Source: Piezodorus guildinii (lineage: Eukaryota; Arthropoda; Insecta; Hemiptera; Pentatomidae). From it: DNA of 64,000 nucleotides. Both the position numbers and the translations under genes were made by a program. The DNA is taken from contig CM041295.1 of assembly GCA_023052935.1 (NCBI GenBank), forward strand, positions 109,556,711 through 109,620,710, in the 5' to 3' direction. Of this stretch, positions 11,792 through 23,222 are shown one piece after another; position 1 is the first letter of the stretch; the number at the start of each line of letters is the position of its first letter. A model generated the notes under the pieces. That model saw nothing but the letters and a program-made list of their open reading frames with translations, ran no database searches and had not been told where the DNA came from.

Positions 11792-13420
11792 CGTGAGACA
11801 TTGATCGGGATTTCAGAAAGGATTCGAGTGAGAAGGGTGATAAGAGGTCTTATGGTTTCTTGAAGGTCTGAAAGGAAGGAATTCAGGATGGAGTATATGT
11901 CAGGTGAATTTGGATTAGTGAAGGGATTTATATCAGTGGCTTGAGGATTATGATTCGTTTGGGCATGAGGAATGTTTGTAGGCTAGGATCGTCGTGGGGT
12001 ACGAGGAAGTACAATGGTTGATAATAGGGAAGGGGGATTTGGTTTTTGCTGGACATTAGGACGGGATAGGACTTGATATGAGGTTGCTCCGGTGGTAACT
12101 TGACCTGCAATGGTAGATGGTAGGAGGGAGTTGGTTGAAGTAGAACTTTAGGTAGCGGTTTGGAGTTCTGGGGTTTGGATTGAGAGGCCGGAGGCGCCTG
12201 ACGACGAATTTGTTGATTCTTTGGAATGAACGATGTCTTCGAGGGTTGAGGGGTTATAATCTTGTCTGCTGAGGTAGAAGGCTGGTGAGCGTTGTTTGCT
12301 TGACGTTGCTGAAGCTCAGGAAAATTCCTCGAATCATTCGAAGGAATTTGCGTGATAATTGTCTGCTCTACGCTTCTTTGTGGCAAGTTATGAGTTCTCT
12401 GCTTAAGAAGGTTTTTGTAAATCATACAACCTCTATAGCTTGCAGGGTGTGCCTCGCCGCAAAGTGCACATTTAGCTGGCTCATTAGGCGATCTTGGGCA
12501 GGTGTCAGATGAGTGAGGACCGGCGCATTTGACGCACCTGGCCTGATGAAAACAGTAGGACTTGGTGTGGCCTAAGTTTTGACATTTCGTGCACTGTACA
12601 ATAGTTGGTCTTTGTCTTGGTTGTTCGAATAACTGAATATATAAGTCTTGTAACCGGGAATATGTCGGGGTTATTTTATGCCGGCTCCAAATCTACAAAA
12701 AATAATGGTAGAGGGTATTTTTCAGAGGGGTGTAAGACGCATGAAACGTGTCTAACAGAGTGCTCTAACTCTTCTAGTCCTCGTTTAATGCTTCAGTGGG
12801 GGTCGTTGAGTGGAGTCCTCTTAAGACCACCCTGTATGCCTTTTCCTGCCTCAACTGGTAACAGCGGAAGTCATAATTTTTGGAATTTAAATATTGTATA
12901 AGTTTTTTATAACTCTCTTTAGAGTTAGTGTTAATTTTGATATCGTTGAGCCTTGAGAAACATCTGAAGTTAGGCTGACCGATCAAGTCGGCGATTTCCT
13001 GACCGAAAGTCATGAAGTTGTTGATGTTACTAACAAATATGGGAGGGGACTCTGGGTCAGTAAACCCTTGTGGCTCCGGAATCGCTTTAGAAATATTCGC
13101 TGCAACTGGAACGTTACTGGCTGATGTAGAAGGCGGTGTCTTAGAGGAGGATGGGGCGGCTGTGATAGCCGGACCCGTGAGTTCATTTTTGCTGGCTGCA
13201 GTGGTACTGCGAGTTTTAGGAGGTGAATTGCTTTGATTAATTGCCTGTTTAGTTTTGGCCGATTTTTTTTTTCCTTAGGTGAATCCCCAAGCCCGGGATT
13301 TGAGTTTCGTTGCCTTTTGTGTCGTGTCCGCTGTAGGTATTGCGAATCAGACTCGCTTATCTCAGAGAAGGGTGTTTCTTCAGCTTAGTCGTCACAAGAT
13401 GTATTCATGTCATGATCCAT
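11788..13420 (-). pseudogene. Jockey A ORF1 (gag-like RNA-binding protein)
   Basis: From ATG 13420 (MDHDMNTSCDD) the N-terminus is serine/proline-rich. A central domain follows with SYKKLIQYLNSK, YQLRQEKAYRVVLRGLH and TEALNED, the block found before the zinc knuckles in Jockey ORF1 proteins. Three cysteine knuckles are readable at 12430-12620 (CTKCQNLGHTKSYC, CVKCAGPHSSDTC, CALCGEAHPASYRGC). A proline- and glutamine-rich tail ends at the TGA that overlaps the ORF2 start (ATGA). Several stops and frameshifts interrupt the first half and the junction near 12770. The product would coat element RNA. Confidence 0.7.
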
Positions 13421-14044
13421 GAATAAAACATACGCCGTAAAGATAGAGAAATAATTTTTTTAAATAAATTGAAAAAGAAAAAAAAAGTGTATATACTTTT
13501 ACAAATTAATAAAATTTACTACTTAAATTAAGAAATACCTAAAAAAAAAAAGTATCTAAACTAATAAAACTATTTACAATATTATATACAAATAACATAA
13601 AAATAAAAAAAGACATAATTAATTAATAACAACTAAGTAATAAAAAATGAAAAGTCTTCTAGAAGAAAAAAAAAATTAATAATAATAAAATAAAATAGTC
13701 TTTGAGAAATAAATCTAGAAAATATATATACAAGTCCTTCGTTACGATCTCGTAGCTGACAACAGTCTTGACCGAGACCTTATAAACACGATAAGGTGTA
13801 CAGAAGGGATTTATCCCCTCCTCTTATCTAGCCCAGGCAGTCAACAGTCTATTACGTGCGTTATGAAAATAAGTGCACTCACCTCTCTATGTGCGATTGT
13901 TAATGGGTTCATTAGTTCAAAAACTCACTAATCACAAGTTTTGGCAGATGAAACATCAATAACAGCGAGATGGCAAAGTAATAGTCCCAGAGCGATACGT
14001 AAGTAGTACATTAGTAGCGGCCATGACACTTTAGTGATTTTAAA

Positions 14045-14401
14045 CTTAAGGAATAAAATGTTTTAGTATGATTTGGATTGAAACTAAATGTGTAATTAGT
14101 ACCGTTAGAAAATAATTGCATTTCTAAATCGCGTTTTTAAATTATTTTAGTGTTGATTAGATAAAGTCAAACAAAGATTTTGATAAAACTAAATAATGAC
14201 AATACAAATATTTCAAAATATCAATGTCGAAAAAAAATGTCCTTTGGTGCCTTTTAGAAATCGATGTCTCAACAATTGATGATAATTAATCAAATTATTT
14301 ATTTTAATTCTTTATTAAAGGGATTTAAATTGGAATATTTTTCTAAAGACATTGTTTTATCTGTAGTGGACATTGAGTGTTGATAATGTTTTTATATCAA
14401 G
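14045..14401. other. No recognised gene
   Basis: AT-rich spacer between the Jockey A duplication and the Ty3-type LTR. Nothing recognised. Confidence 0.55.
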
Positions 14402-14534
14402 TGTAACGAACGATTAGGGCTAACATATGTTGTTAAGGTAAATAGATTTTGATATGACTAGAAAGGTTACTTTGATATAAATAGATGTTATATGTTGTTT
14501 AAATAAAACGTTTGTTGGATTAAAACTCTTTACA
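14402..14534 (+). repeat. Ty3-type 5' LTR
   Basis: A 133-bp block starts TGTAACGAACG and ends CTTTACA, giving the TGTAA/TTACA inverted ends and TG...CA boundaries typical of Ty3/Gypsy LTRs. An AATAAA signal lies near its 3' end, and a primer-binding-site-like sequence follows at once. The matching 3' LTR was not found; the internal region is cut off near 15100. Confidence 0.6.
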
Positions 14535-14548
14535 TGGTGACAGCGGTG
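14535..14548 (+). other. Primer binding site of the Ty3-type element
   Basis: TGGTGACAGCGGTG starts right after the LTR with TGG, the complement of a tRNA CCA end. The primer tRNA cannot be named from 14 bases. Confidence 0.5.
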
Positions 14549-14615
14549 TTTTGTTGTTAATCTAAGATCGAAGAGTTAGCGCAAGCTTTGTCTAACGCGA
14601 TCAAAAAGTCCTGTA

Positions 14616-15105
14616 GTGGTCTTCAATAAAATTCATCAGTCATCAAATTATTTATTCGAGGTAAGGCAGCCTGAATTTTTTTCAATAAGGAACTCACAGG
14701 ATTGGGGTCATTGGATCAAACGGTTCGAGTTCTATCGTTTGGCATCTGGATTAGCAGAAAGGAGTGGGGTCCAAGAAATAAATGTATTAGTGTATTATTT
14801 AGCCGAGGAAGGAGACGATTTTTTAACCTCATGTTGTTTACCACCTCAGAAGCGAGTTAGTTATGAATTGGTCAAAAATAAATTAAATGAATATTTTCCT
14901 GTGCGTAATTATTTATTTTATGAACGAGCTAAACTATTTCAAAGAATTCAGGTAACAGGGGAATCAATCGTCGAATACATTATAGACTTATACAAATGTC
15001 TAAGTCAGGCGTGAATGGAGTTGCGATAAATGCAGAATAGACGAGAATATTTTGATTTTAAAATTAGTCACAGGCGTGGCGGATCGTCAATCCTCAGCAA
15101 ATTTT
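14616..15105 (+). pseudogene. Ty3-type gag N-terminal fragment
   Basis: The first 132 codons form a gag-like domain with the WIKRFEFYRLASGL motif early and a QRIQVTGESIVEYI block near the end, as in retrotransposon capsid proteins. A frameshift at about 15012 breaks the frame; the homologous text (VTGVADRQ) resumes around 15064-15090. The protein is then cut at about 15100 by an R1-like fragment in the opposite orientation. Protease, reverse transcriptase and integrase are absent from the window. Confidence 0.65.
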
Positions 15106-15960
15106 ATATCTGGCAATACAAATCTGCATCTTCAGGTCTATGGGGAACTGACCCGCGATCATCTGCAATGCCGATGCCATGTACACCTCTGTCTTAATCA
15201 AGAGAGCTCTTCTTTGTGCCTGATCCAACAACTTCCTCGCAGAAGATCCAAGCCGGTGCCGCATACAGTGCAACAGGAAAGAAAACAGACATATGGAATA
15301 TCTCCCTGAAACCACTTAGTTCCTAAAATTAATCCGGCGACAATCGGTCGATCACGTCACTTAGCTGTTGCAACATGAGGCTTTATAGGACCTTTCCCCA
15401 AACGTTTAAGAGGTGTATCGGTCGGTAAGATTTCGTAGATACCTCCTAACCAGGCTTGAGAACGGCAACCATTTCCGCCTACTTCCAGACAAGGAAAACT
15501 TCTTCACTCAATCATATGTCAAACAATCTGGTTAATACGCTAACTAACGCTTGTTTGACATCTTTCAATACGTTATACATATCAGGTCCTCATCTTCCCA
15601 AGGCAGACCATCTACAGTTTCCAGTAATATACATGTTGATTCCTCGCTGCGCTTAATCCTCAGTGTCTGTAGCCGAATCGTCGCTAGGGAATCATCTTAG
15701 CATAATTGCTTTGACCGCCTCCTTCACCATTCTAGCCATCCCTTCATTGTGCTGAAAGGACACAAATGTGTTTCTGTCCTAACTTTTTCCAGGTGCTCTT
15801 CTGTATGCGAGTCCCAAAGGGCTCTCACTTTCTGCGAGATATTTTTTCCAGGTAGTCTTTTTGGCTTCCTTTTTTGCGACATAGAATATTTTGTTTAGTT
15901 CTTTGACATAAATACTTCAAATTATGACTGGCTTCCTTTAAGTGGTTTGTCTAAAATAAT
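15100..15960 (-). pseudogene. R1-clade LINE ORF2 fragment
   Basis: Read on the minus strand, 15960-15660 gives the linker before the reverse transcriptase, including an AVKAIMLR-like piece. Then 15600-15340 gives WKAEMVAVLKPG-like and SYRPIHLLNVWGKVL blocks (RT motifs 1-2), and 15315-15100 gives the post-RT region (LDQAQRRALLIKT, LQMIAGQFPIDL). The catalytic YADD part between the last two is deleted. Several stops interrupt it. The right end joins an RTE-like copy on the same strand; the left end interrupts a Ty3-type gag. Confidence 0.65.
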
Positions 15961-15984
15961 TTTTTTTTGTAGATAATTTATTAC

Positions 15985-17945
15985 TCAATCGAGTCTTCCT
16001 TACCGCGGAGCAGTGTGAGGTGCTATCTTATAGAGCCCGACCCAAAGCTCTCTATCCTGTACCAGCTGTCTTCTCCTTCTCCAATCGATTCCTCTCTTCT
16101 TGAAGGCCTCCTTTACTCTTTTCTTGGTCTTCCTTGCGGTCTCCTCCCCTTCCCTGTAACATCGTGAGTAGCCTGGCTATTATGTTCTCCGCCAATCGCG
16201 AGATGTGTCCGAACCACCTAAGGTGGTTCTCCTCAATAACATCTTCAGCTGGCCTCGTTCGAGGTTCGCTCTTATAGTTGAGTTTCTCACTTTATCCCTT
16301 CTTGTTTCCCCCTACATTTTTCTAAGATAGCGCATTTCCATAGCTTGGATTTGGCTCTTATGTTTAGTAGTGAGGGTCCAAGACTCACTAGCATATGTTA
16401 GGATGGGAAGGAGTGTATTTTTGAAGACTACCTTCTTAATAGCCTTTGATACTTCCTTCTTGTTGAGAAAACCTTCCTAAACATCTTATCTCCTAAACAT
16501 AGCCGTTTTTAGCCTCTCTCCGATGTCTTCGCTGATCCGTCAGTATTCATTAAGTTGGGCCCCCAGGTACTTTAAGTCCGCAATCTGTTCCAAACGGATT
16601 CCATTCAGCCTGACGATTCGGTCCCCTTGTTCACTCCTTTTTCCGAAACTCATAAATTTAGTTTTGGAAATATTTACTTCCATATTTATGGTCTTAAGTT
16701 TGTCTTGAAGGATTTTTAGGTTAAACTGGAGGTTGCGACAACTGTTTCCAAACACCACCATGTCGTCAGCGAACGAAAGGACTGTGTACTGAACACCCTT
16801 GAGGTTCTTATATCCGAGATGGTATGGTCTCATTTCCTGTTTCGCTCGCTTCAGGGCTTATCTAACACTATGATAAACAGGAGGGGGCTAATTCTGCATC
16901 CTTGTCTCTGTTAGGAATTCCCCTGATGTGTGGTTGCGCGCTCTGACGACTTTTCTCTTGTAAAGACTTAATATGGCCTTTCTTAGTCCTATGTGTTCTA
17001 TATATTCTTCCAGTGCTGTAGAAATGTCTCTTTTCTCGACCCTGTCAAAAGGCTTGTTTAAATTTACACAACAGGCGAAGACCTCTTTGCTCTTTTCTTT
17101 GATCTTCTCGGAAATCTGTCTCATCGTAAATATCAGATCCCGAGTGCAGCTATTAGGTCTGAAGCCATGTGGTTCTTCCCCTAGTTTGTGTTAAATAAGG
17201 CTCCTCAATATTTTTTTCAAGTATCTTAAAGTATACTTTGTAGGGGACACTGAGTAGTGATATGCCTCTATGGTTTTGACATTCACGAATGTCTCCTTTT
17301 TTGTATATAGGGATTATTGCTGAAACCTCCCAGTTCTTTGGGATCACTTTCCTCTTCCAAGCGATGTTAAGGAGGTGCTGGAGCAGTTCCAGTCCCTTCA
17401 GGCCGATCTCAACATCTCGGGTGAAATGCCGCCCACGCCAACCGCTTTTCCCAGCTTCAGCAAAGCTATATCAACCTCCTCTTCGCCGATAAAGTCATCT
17501 TCCTCTCAGCAAGTCATCTTCTGTTTTTCCAGCCTGTAGATTCTCTTCCACTTCCCGTGCCAGAAATTCCTTAAAATATTCTGTCCATCTACCCATGATA
17601 TTTTCTGGCCTGCTCAGGGCTGTTCCATTTTTGTCTTTAATGTGTTTCAACACTGGCTCTTTCTGTTTCTCATGCTACTGAGGCTTCGATAGAAAAGCTT
17701 TTTGTTTTCTTTGTAATTGCTTTCCAGCTTTTTCCCGAACTCTTCCCAGGACTTTCTCTTTTCCTTGATCGCAACTTCTTTTAATTTCTTTCTTTGTTCC
17801 TTGTACGAGAAGTATGCCACAGCTGATTTACTTTGCAAGTATTGCTTCTACACAGTTTTCTTGAGACTGACCTCCTCTTTGATTTCATCTGTCCACCAAA
17901 GCGTTTTCTTTGTCCTCTGCCCCAGCCTACTCTATCCACATACTG
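15985..17945 (-). pseudogene. RTE-clade LINE reverse transcriptase remnant
   Basis: On the minus strand from about 17945: a basic linker (KEQRKKLKEVAIKEKRKSW), then PKNWEVSAIIPIYKKGD and HRGISLLSVPYKV (RT motifs 1-2), CVNLNKPFDRVE (motif A block) and the catalytic LSFADDMVVF at about 16775-16745. KTKFMSFGKR and a LNGIRLEQIADLKYLG thumb region follow, ending in a tryptophan- and arginine-rich C-terminus near 16000-16080. Many stops and frameshifts are present. The endonuclease is missing at the 5' side. No clear target-site duplication was found. Confidence 0.75.
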
Positions 17946-18806
17946 TAAATTTACTAAATGAACTTATGAATTATAAGATTACAGAAGGAAGAAATGAATA
18001 AAGATCAGTTGCTAAAAGTTAGTTGTAATCATTTCAGATTTTATCTTTCTGTCTCAGCGCGCTCTACTTAAGAATCTGCTACTAATGAGGGCTGAAAGAA
18101 TTTCCCTTTAATCGGGAAATAATTAAGGGAATGCTTTCGTTTTCCTCTTTAGTTCAAACCCTCCGATCCTCAGCTATAATCGGTTTAGAAGGATTAAATC
18201 AGGGTTTACGGAAACTGGCGAACGGACCCGGCCAGGGGACTTAAAATATTAATGCTTGGACACGTTGAAATGGGATACCTTTACAAAATTGTCCTTCGGA
18301 AATCATTTCCGTTTCTAGTACAAAAATAAAAAAAGGAATGCGTATGAAATCCTCTGTTGATTAATCAATTGACTTACATAAACTATATAATTTGTAGGCT
18401 CTTAGTTTCCCCTACCCCCTTTGAATTTCATATATAGCAGTATAGCGGATTCACTGGAAATTGTTTTTAAGAAAAAGTGAATATAAGTCGTGTGTCACGC
18501 TTACTATTTTTTTTAATTAGAAGTTTTTTATGAAGTCGGAAATCATTTGAAATTTGGACTGATCTCAAACTAAGATGGATAAAATATATATCAATCGACC
18601 TATTTAAATTATTTTATATTATGTTTACACATTCGTCCTGCAGCAGAGTATTACGATATTACGCATCTTTAGAGCCTTGGTAAGTTTGATCTGTGAATAT
18701 ATCGACTACTGACTTTAAATGAAAATTATCTTGGTTGTTGGAATCAGTTGAATTTTCAAATATTTCAGTTTTTGAATCAGTATCATCCGTCTGGTGGACT
18801 GTCTTG
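17946..18806. other. No recognised gene
   Basis: Unassigned sequence. Nothing with a protein family match or a clear repeat was seen. Confidence 0.5.
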
Positions 18807-20035
18807 TTAAGATGTTGTTGAATAAGGCTGCTTATGAAAGTATATTATTGACGTGATCAGTATTATGCAAGAAGAACTAAATAATATTGAATAATCGACC
18901 GGGCATTGCCTTCCTTTATGAGAGCAACTTGAACAACAAATGCTTAATTTTTCAATTCCCAAATGTTTGTAGAGGTTATTTTCAAACGGCTTGGATATAT
19001 TGTAACGTATAAGTTGGAATATCTTATTTTCTTGCAAGGAATTAGTCCGGGTGGCGGTCATTAAATGAAACAACTAAATAGTTTCAACTATTTATTGTTT
19101 GCCAACGTTTTTCTTCATGTACATCTTCCATCACTGTTCTTACTATTATAAGGTGATATTTCAAGAATTAAATTAGATTTTCTTTATCCTGTATCATTTT
19201 TATAATCATAAGTTAAATTTCATTGATTCTTTGTATGGTAGTATTAAGAATTTTAGTCATTGTTGTGAGACCCTGTCCATAAATCGGTACGTACTTTCCA
19301 TTCTACTTTTTTTCCAACGTATTTTCCATCCTACCAACCCCCCATCTACCAAACAGTACCTAGTTTCCATTCTCCCACCATGCGGTACGTATCTCCACTC
19401 TACTTCATATTTTTATGTTTCATATTTCATGTAAATTATTGATATATGTGTAAATTTTGTTTAGTGAACATTTTTTCTGTATAACACTTTCATTATTGTA
19501 CTATAGTCATTGTATTTTAATTAAGTTTTTTTTTACATATACAGTTCTTCTGTTATATTTTAATACCGACGTTCTCTAGCTAAATAGGTTATATAATATT
19601 GTATGTAATGTCATTGAAATTGTATTCTTTTGTATCTTTTTAGCCCTGATGATGACCCACAAAGGGGGTCGGAAACGTTGGCAAACAATAAATAGTTGAA
19701 ACTATTTAGTTGTTTCATTTAATGACCGCCACCCGGGACTAATTCCTTGCAGTAATTCTCAACGGTCAACTAATTACATCCACAATCTTATTTTCTTGTT
19801 TGTAAACTTTATTTACGCCAGCTGTAATTGGTTTTAAAATTGCTGCTTCTAATCGGGCTGCCTCTAAGGATGTGGCTTTTTTAAGAATTCGGTTGAAGTG
19901 AATTACGTCTGTTTGTAATAACTGTCCTCTTAATCGTTCTTTAATCCCCGTCTGACCTGAGCACGAAAAACTAGATCGATTACTTAAAATTTTTCTTGGG
20001 ATTTAAATGTGACAGAAAATTGCAATTAGAAAAGC
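18807..20035 (-). pseudogene. LTR-retrotransposon gag fragment split by an inverted-repeat insertion
   Basis: On the minus strand 19990-19799 reads GIKERLRGQLLQTDVIHF and a helical KKATSLEAARLEAAI stretch, typical of the C-terminal part of Ty3-type gag. After the 19035-19784 insertion the frame continues as KIFQLIRYNIS to a cysteine-rich segment (CCSSCSHKGRQCP, about 18900) that may be a zinc knuckle. Sequence at 20183-20340 may be its N-terminal part, separated by a LINE 3' end. No LTR was identified. Family assignment is by resemblance only. Confidence 0.5.
19021..19798. mobile_element. Penelope-like inverted-repeat element, family P1 copy b
   Basis: A 750-bp insertion (19035-19784) is flanked by perfect 14-bp repeats ATCTTATTTTCTTG (19021-19034, 19785-19798). 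The left arm (about 19035-19109) and right arm (about 19646-19752) are inverted copies of the P1 arm. A one-sided 32-nt tail (19753-19784) follows the right arm, mirroring copy a. The right arm keeps CTGATGA-T-GACCC/GGGTC but has an extra G before GAAAC. The roughly 530-nt interior shows no protein. It contains the cattctcccaccatgcg text that forms the inner arm of copy a. Confidence 0.65.
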
Positions 20036-20183
20036 TTATTTATTTATTTTTTTTTTTATTGAGAAATATTACAGTTTGTTACATAATGAACAGAAGTAAT
20101 AGAGATGTAGTACACATTCATACAATATTATTTATAGTAAAGCAATATATTCTGCAATCGTTTGATTTTCTTTTTGATTTGTA
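20036..20183 (-). mobile_element. 3'-end-only Jockey-like LINE insertion
   Basis: A T-run followed by ttattgagaaatattacag and the acacattcatacaat block matches the 3' UTR and tail of Jockey copy B and the fragments at 21790 and 59358. It is a severely 5'-truncated copy. Confidence 0.55.
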
Positions 20184-20344
20184 TTAAGAAAGTAATGTGA
20201 TACTACCACGTTACGTGGAGGGTCAACATTAGAAAGAAATGCATTTTTAAATCATGCTATTATAGCTTATTCATCCCGTCCTTGTAGTCCAAATTCTTTT
20301 GTAACTTCAGTTTTAATTAATGAATTAAAATACCTGTGTAGAAA

Positions 20345-21242
20345 AATCTGGCAACACACGGCTTTCACTTACCTCCGTTGTTAAAATCAATTTAAGAATT
20401 TTTAAATTCACAATTTAAAGATACAAATAAATTGTTAAAGAATTAATTATTTTGAATTTCAATAGAAACATGTGTTTTATTAAATAATCTATTATCTTTT
20501 TACCTGCAACAGTCAGTCAGATTTATAGGCTTTTCATCACTTTCCATCAACCTTTAAAATTCCGTGTATTAGATAATATTTTTTCAAAATTCTTTAGCTA
20601 TCCAACGGTATATTATACATCTATATTACTATTATTGTGTACAAAACAACAAAAATTGCATAAAAAGATATGTTTGAACTTTTCTCCTTTAGTTGTTTAT
20701 CAAATTCGCCCAACTTATCAATATATATTTCGTTATTAATCAATAATAATAAGATGATGTTCTAATTTTTTTTAAATCTACAAAATTAAAGGTACTTCAG
20801 AGTAAGAAAATTTAAAATATCGGCATTTAAGCCCTGTCATTCTATTTAAATCATGATGAAGCCTACATGATATTAAAGCGCATCAAATTTTACATCGATA
20901 TAGGGAGTTTAATCAAAATCGTTATAGCCGTTTTTGAGAAAAATTGTAAAAAGGTGCAAAATGCATCGTATAAAGTAGATCTTCCGGTCGGCCGATTTAG
21001 ATGAAAAAGATTCTGTAACATCTCGAAGGTATAGTTGTCTTAAATATGAAATTTCAGTTTCCTGGGATTTATCGTTTTTGCCCGGGAGTTACCACACACA
21101 CACACACACACACATTCAGACCTTTTTATTTAGACTCAGGGGATCCTAAAACGTGTATTTCCGTTGAAAACTAGGATTCGAAAATTTTCACGATCGCAAT
21201 ACTTTCCCTTACTATATATTTCATATATAGGTAAGTGAAAGT
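20345..21242 (+). repeat. Dispersed repeat family alpha, most complete copy
   Basis: This copy runs from a ctttcacttacctc end near 20376 to a terminal hairpin at 21201-21242 (arm ACTTTCCCTTACTATATAT, loop TTC, nearly complementary arm). Shared internal blocks include ccaacggtatattatac, aaaattaaaggtacttc, catttaagccctg and aatatgaaatttcag. A short CA microsatellite lies at 21093-21113. No ORF is conserved between copies, so it looks non-autonomous. The ends share CTTTCACTTACCT in inverted orientation, but homology extends past it on the left, so true termini are uncertain. Confidence 0.65.
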
Positions 21243-21259
21243 AAAAAGGATTAACGTGT

Positions 21260-21790
21260 ATTCTTATTAACACTATATAAACACATGATTTTTAAAATTA
21301 TAATATTAAAATGTAAACTAATAAGAAGCTACCACACAGTGTTATAATGGCAACAGTGTTGCAAATAATTATAACAATTATCTTAGCGTTGTGATGACAA
21401 TGATGGTGGTGGTAGTAACAATAATATATAATGTTATGTCTATTATGTCAGAAAAGGCTAAACAGCTTTTTGACATTGAGATTATATGTCAATAGCCGGC
21501 TAGGTCGTTTCCCCCAAGGATCTTATCACAGGTCAGTTACCTGGTTCGCGCTGTATTTTTTCCCATAGTGTCGTTTAGCCAGCCTTACATTAGTTGAGTG
21601 AATGATTGATTGCTCGTTCGTCCTAGAGGTCGCTAAGGTCGAATATTTGTCGGAATGTTTTAATATTCTCTGACAATATTTTATTACGTTTAGTAATCGA
21701 TAAACATTATATGCTGTAAATGTATAATGTTTGATTCTGGTGCGCGCTGAACTCGAATTTAACTTAACTTCTATCTTGAAATCAATTTTA
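21260..21790. other. No recognised gene
   Basis: AT-rich spacer with no protein or repeat recognised. Confidence 0.5.
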
Positions 21791-22080
21791 TGTACTTTTT
21801 TTATTTTATTTATTTATTGAGATATATTACAATGTGTTACAAAATGAACAATAGTAATAGTGATATGAGACCACATTCATACAATATATACAGAAAATAA
21901 AAATAATAGTCAAATTACATAAAATAGAAAATAAATTCATACATATACAATAAAATAATAATAAATAAAAAAACAAAACAAATCAAAACAACAACCTATA
22001 ATTGAGATAAATAAAAATTTGGATGGTACAAGGTCTAAAACAAATAGAATAAATGTAAACTAAAAGTAGAATAAAAAACA
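21790..22080 (-). mobile_element. 3'-end-only Jockey-like LINE insertion
   Basis: ttattgagatatattacaa, the acattcatacaatatatac block and the ggtacaaggtctaaaacaaa segment follow the order of the copy B 3' region (25845-26260). Coding sequence is almost absent. Confidence 0.6.
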
Positions 22081-22640
22081 CCGCAAATTACGCATTGGTT
22101 TATTATTTCCGAATAACTATAATATGGTATTATAGTTTATCAAACATATTATGAATTTATATTTGATTCCATTTTACTTATTGTATTTGTATATACAGTT
22201 GTAAAAAACAATAAAATATATTATAAAAAAAATATTTGACTCAAAAACCAAAGAGCTAGATAGACCAAAGATAGACTATATAGACTATCTTCACTTAAAT
22301 AGCGATTTTTTTTATTTCAACCACTAAAATATCATTCATTTTGTTGATTCGAAAAAATTAACCATTTCTTCTTGTTAACATTGATAAGAAAAGTGGAAAT
22401 TCCCAATATGAAAGGATTGGAAAACCAACTAAAGCAAAAAAGGATAAATAATGTTTTAAGTATAAAACATCCCGTAATAAATAATAAAACATAGCTATAT
22501 ATATTATAAATGACAGTGTTTTAATACTCAGGATATTTATTGACATTTCTTTGAATTTCTAATCTTATTGTTATTGGTATCATATTAATCCTAACACTAT
22601 GTTAAATAATTTTGTATACATAATGCCTCCCTGTTAGACT
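22081..22640. other. No recognised gene
   Basis: Very AT-rich. One 62-codon hydrophobic ORF on the minus strand is most likely chance. Confidence 0.5.
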
Positions 22641-23222
22641 CATTGTTAGTTATTCATTCCTTCAACCAAAATGACAGTAAGTTACGAAATTCTGGTCTTA
22701 TTTCGGCACTACTGGCAATGAAAATGTGCAGCCAAAATCACGCATTAAATACAGGAAACTGAAGAGGAACTTTACCTAAATGAACGGACGGAAGTGTTTC
22801 GCTAAATTTGAAAGTGGGAACACAAGCTTACAAAGGCAGTCAAGCTAAGGAGGACATTTTGGAATTATAAAGTTCTAGTTCAGTACGAGGTTGTGCTAGA
22901 TGGGCGGTTTGTTGATTCGGGACTCTATGCAGAGCAGCTGCAAGAGATTTACGAAGTTTTGCGGAGGCGATACCCGGATTTCGTGAAACGCAAGAAAGTT
23001 TTTTTCTAGCAAGACAACGCCCGGCCACACACCTCTCAATATAAGTAGAATCTTGCTGAGATGGATGCCTTCGAACTTCTATCACACCCAACATACAGCC
23101 CCGATCTTGCACCGGATCAGACTACTGCCTCTTCATTGCTATACCTCACTTTCTTAAGGGTAAAACTTTTTGTACATTGGAGGAAGTCAAAATTGGGGTA
23201 GAAAACCTTTTAAGTTCAAAAC
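22640..23222 (+). pseudogene. mariner transposase remnant
   Basis: A short helix-turn-helix piece (FAKFESGNTSL, about 22802-22836) is followed, after a deletion and frame changes, by the catalytic region. This reads DSGLYAEQLQEIYEVLRR, a QDNARPHTSQ motif carrying the second catalytic aspartate (about 23009-23038) and SHPTYSPDLAP before the third (about 23083). HFLKGKTFCTLEEVKIGVE ends it. These are mariner (DD34D) signatures. The first catalytic aspartate region is gone and stops are present. The 3' side runs into a Jockey tail. Confidence 0.75.

Larger units (their letters stand above)
10242..14044 (-). mobile_element. Jockey-clade LINE copy A, internally deleted
   Basis: The copy spans about 10250-14036, flanked by ATTTTAAA at 10242-10249 and 14037-14044, a plausible 8-bp target-site duplication. 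On the minus strand the order is a T-rich leader (about 13420-14036), ORF1, ORF2 and a short A tail. Both ends are present, so the copy is not 5'-truncated. A large internal deletion removes the reverse transcriptase core. It belongs to the same subfamily as copies C, D, E and F and differs from copy B. Confidence 0.75.

Noticed and set aside
11200..13236. Plus-strand ORFs opposite Jockey A
   Set aside because: They are antisense shadows of the minus-strand ORF1 and ORF2, whose zinc knuckle and endonuclease motifs explain the sequence.
18240..18480. Possible dispersed alpha fragment around agtgaatataagtcgtgtgt
   Set aside because: Only a short word is shared with the repeat; flanking blocks do not align.
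22358..22546. 62-codon hydrophobic minus-strand ORF that could look like a membrane peptide
   Set aside because: In AT-rich DNA such ORFs arise by chance; there is no start context, repeat or family support.
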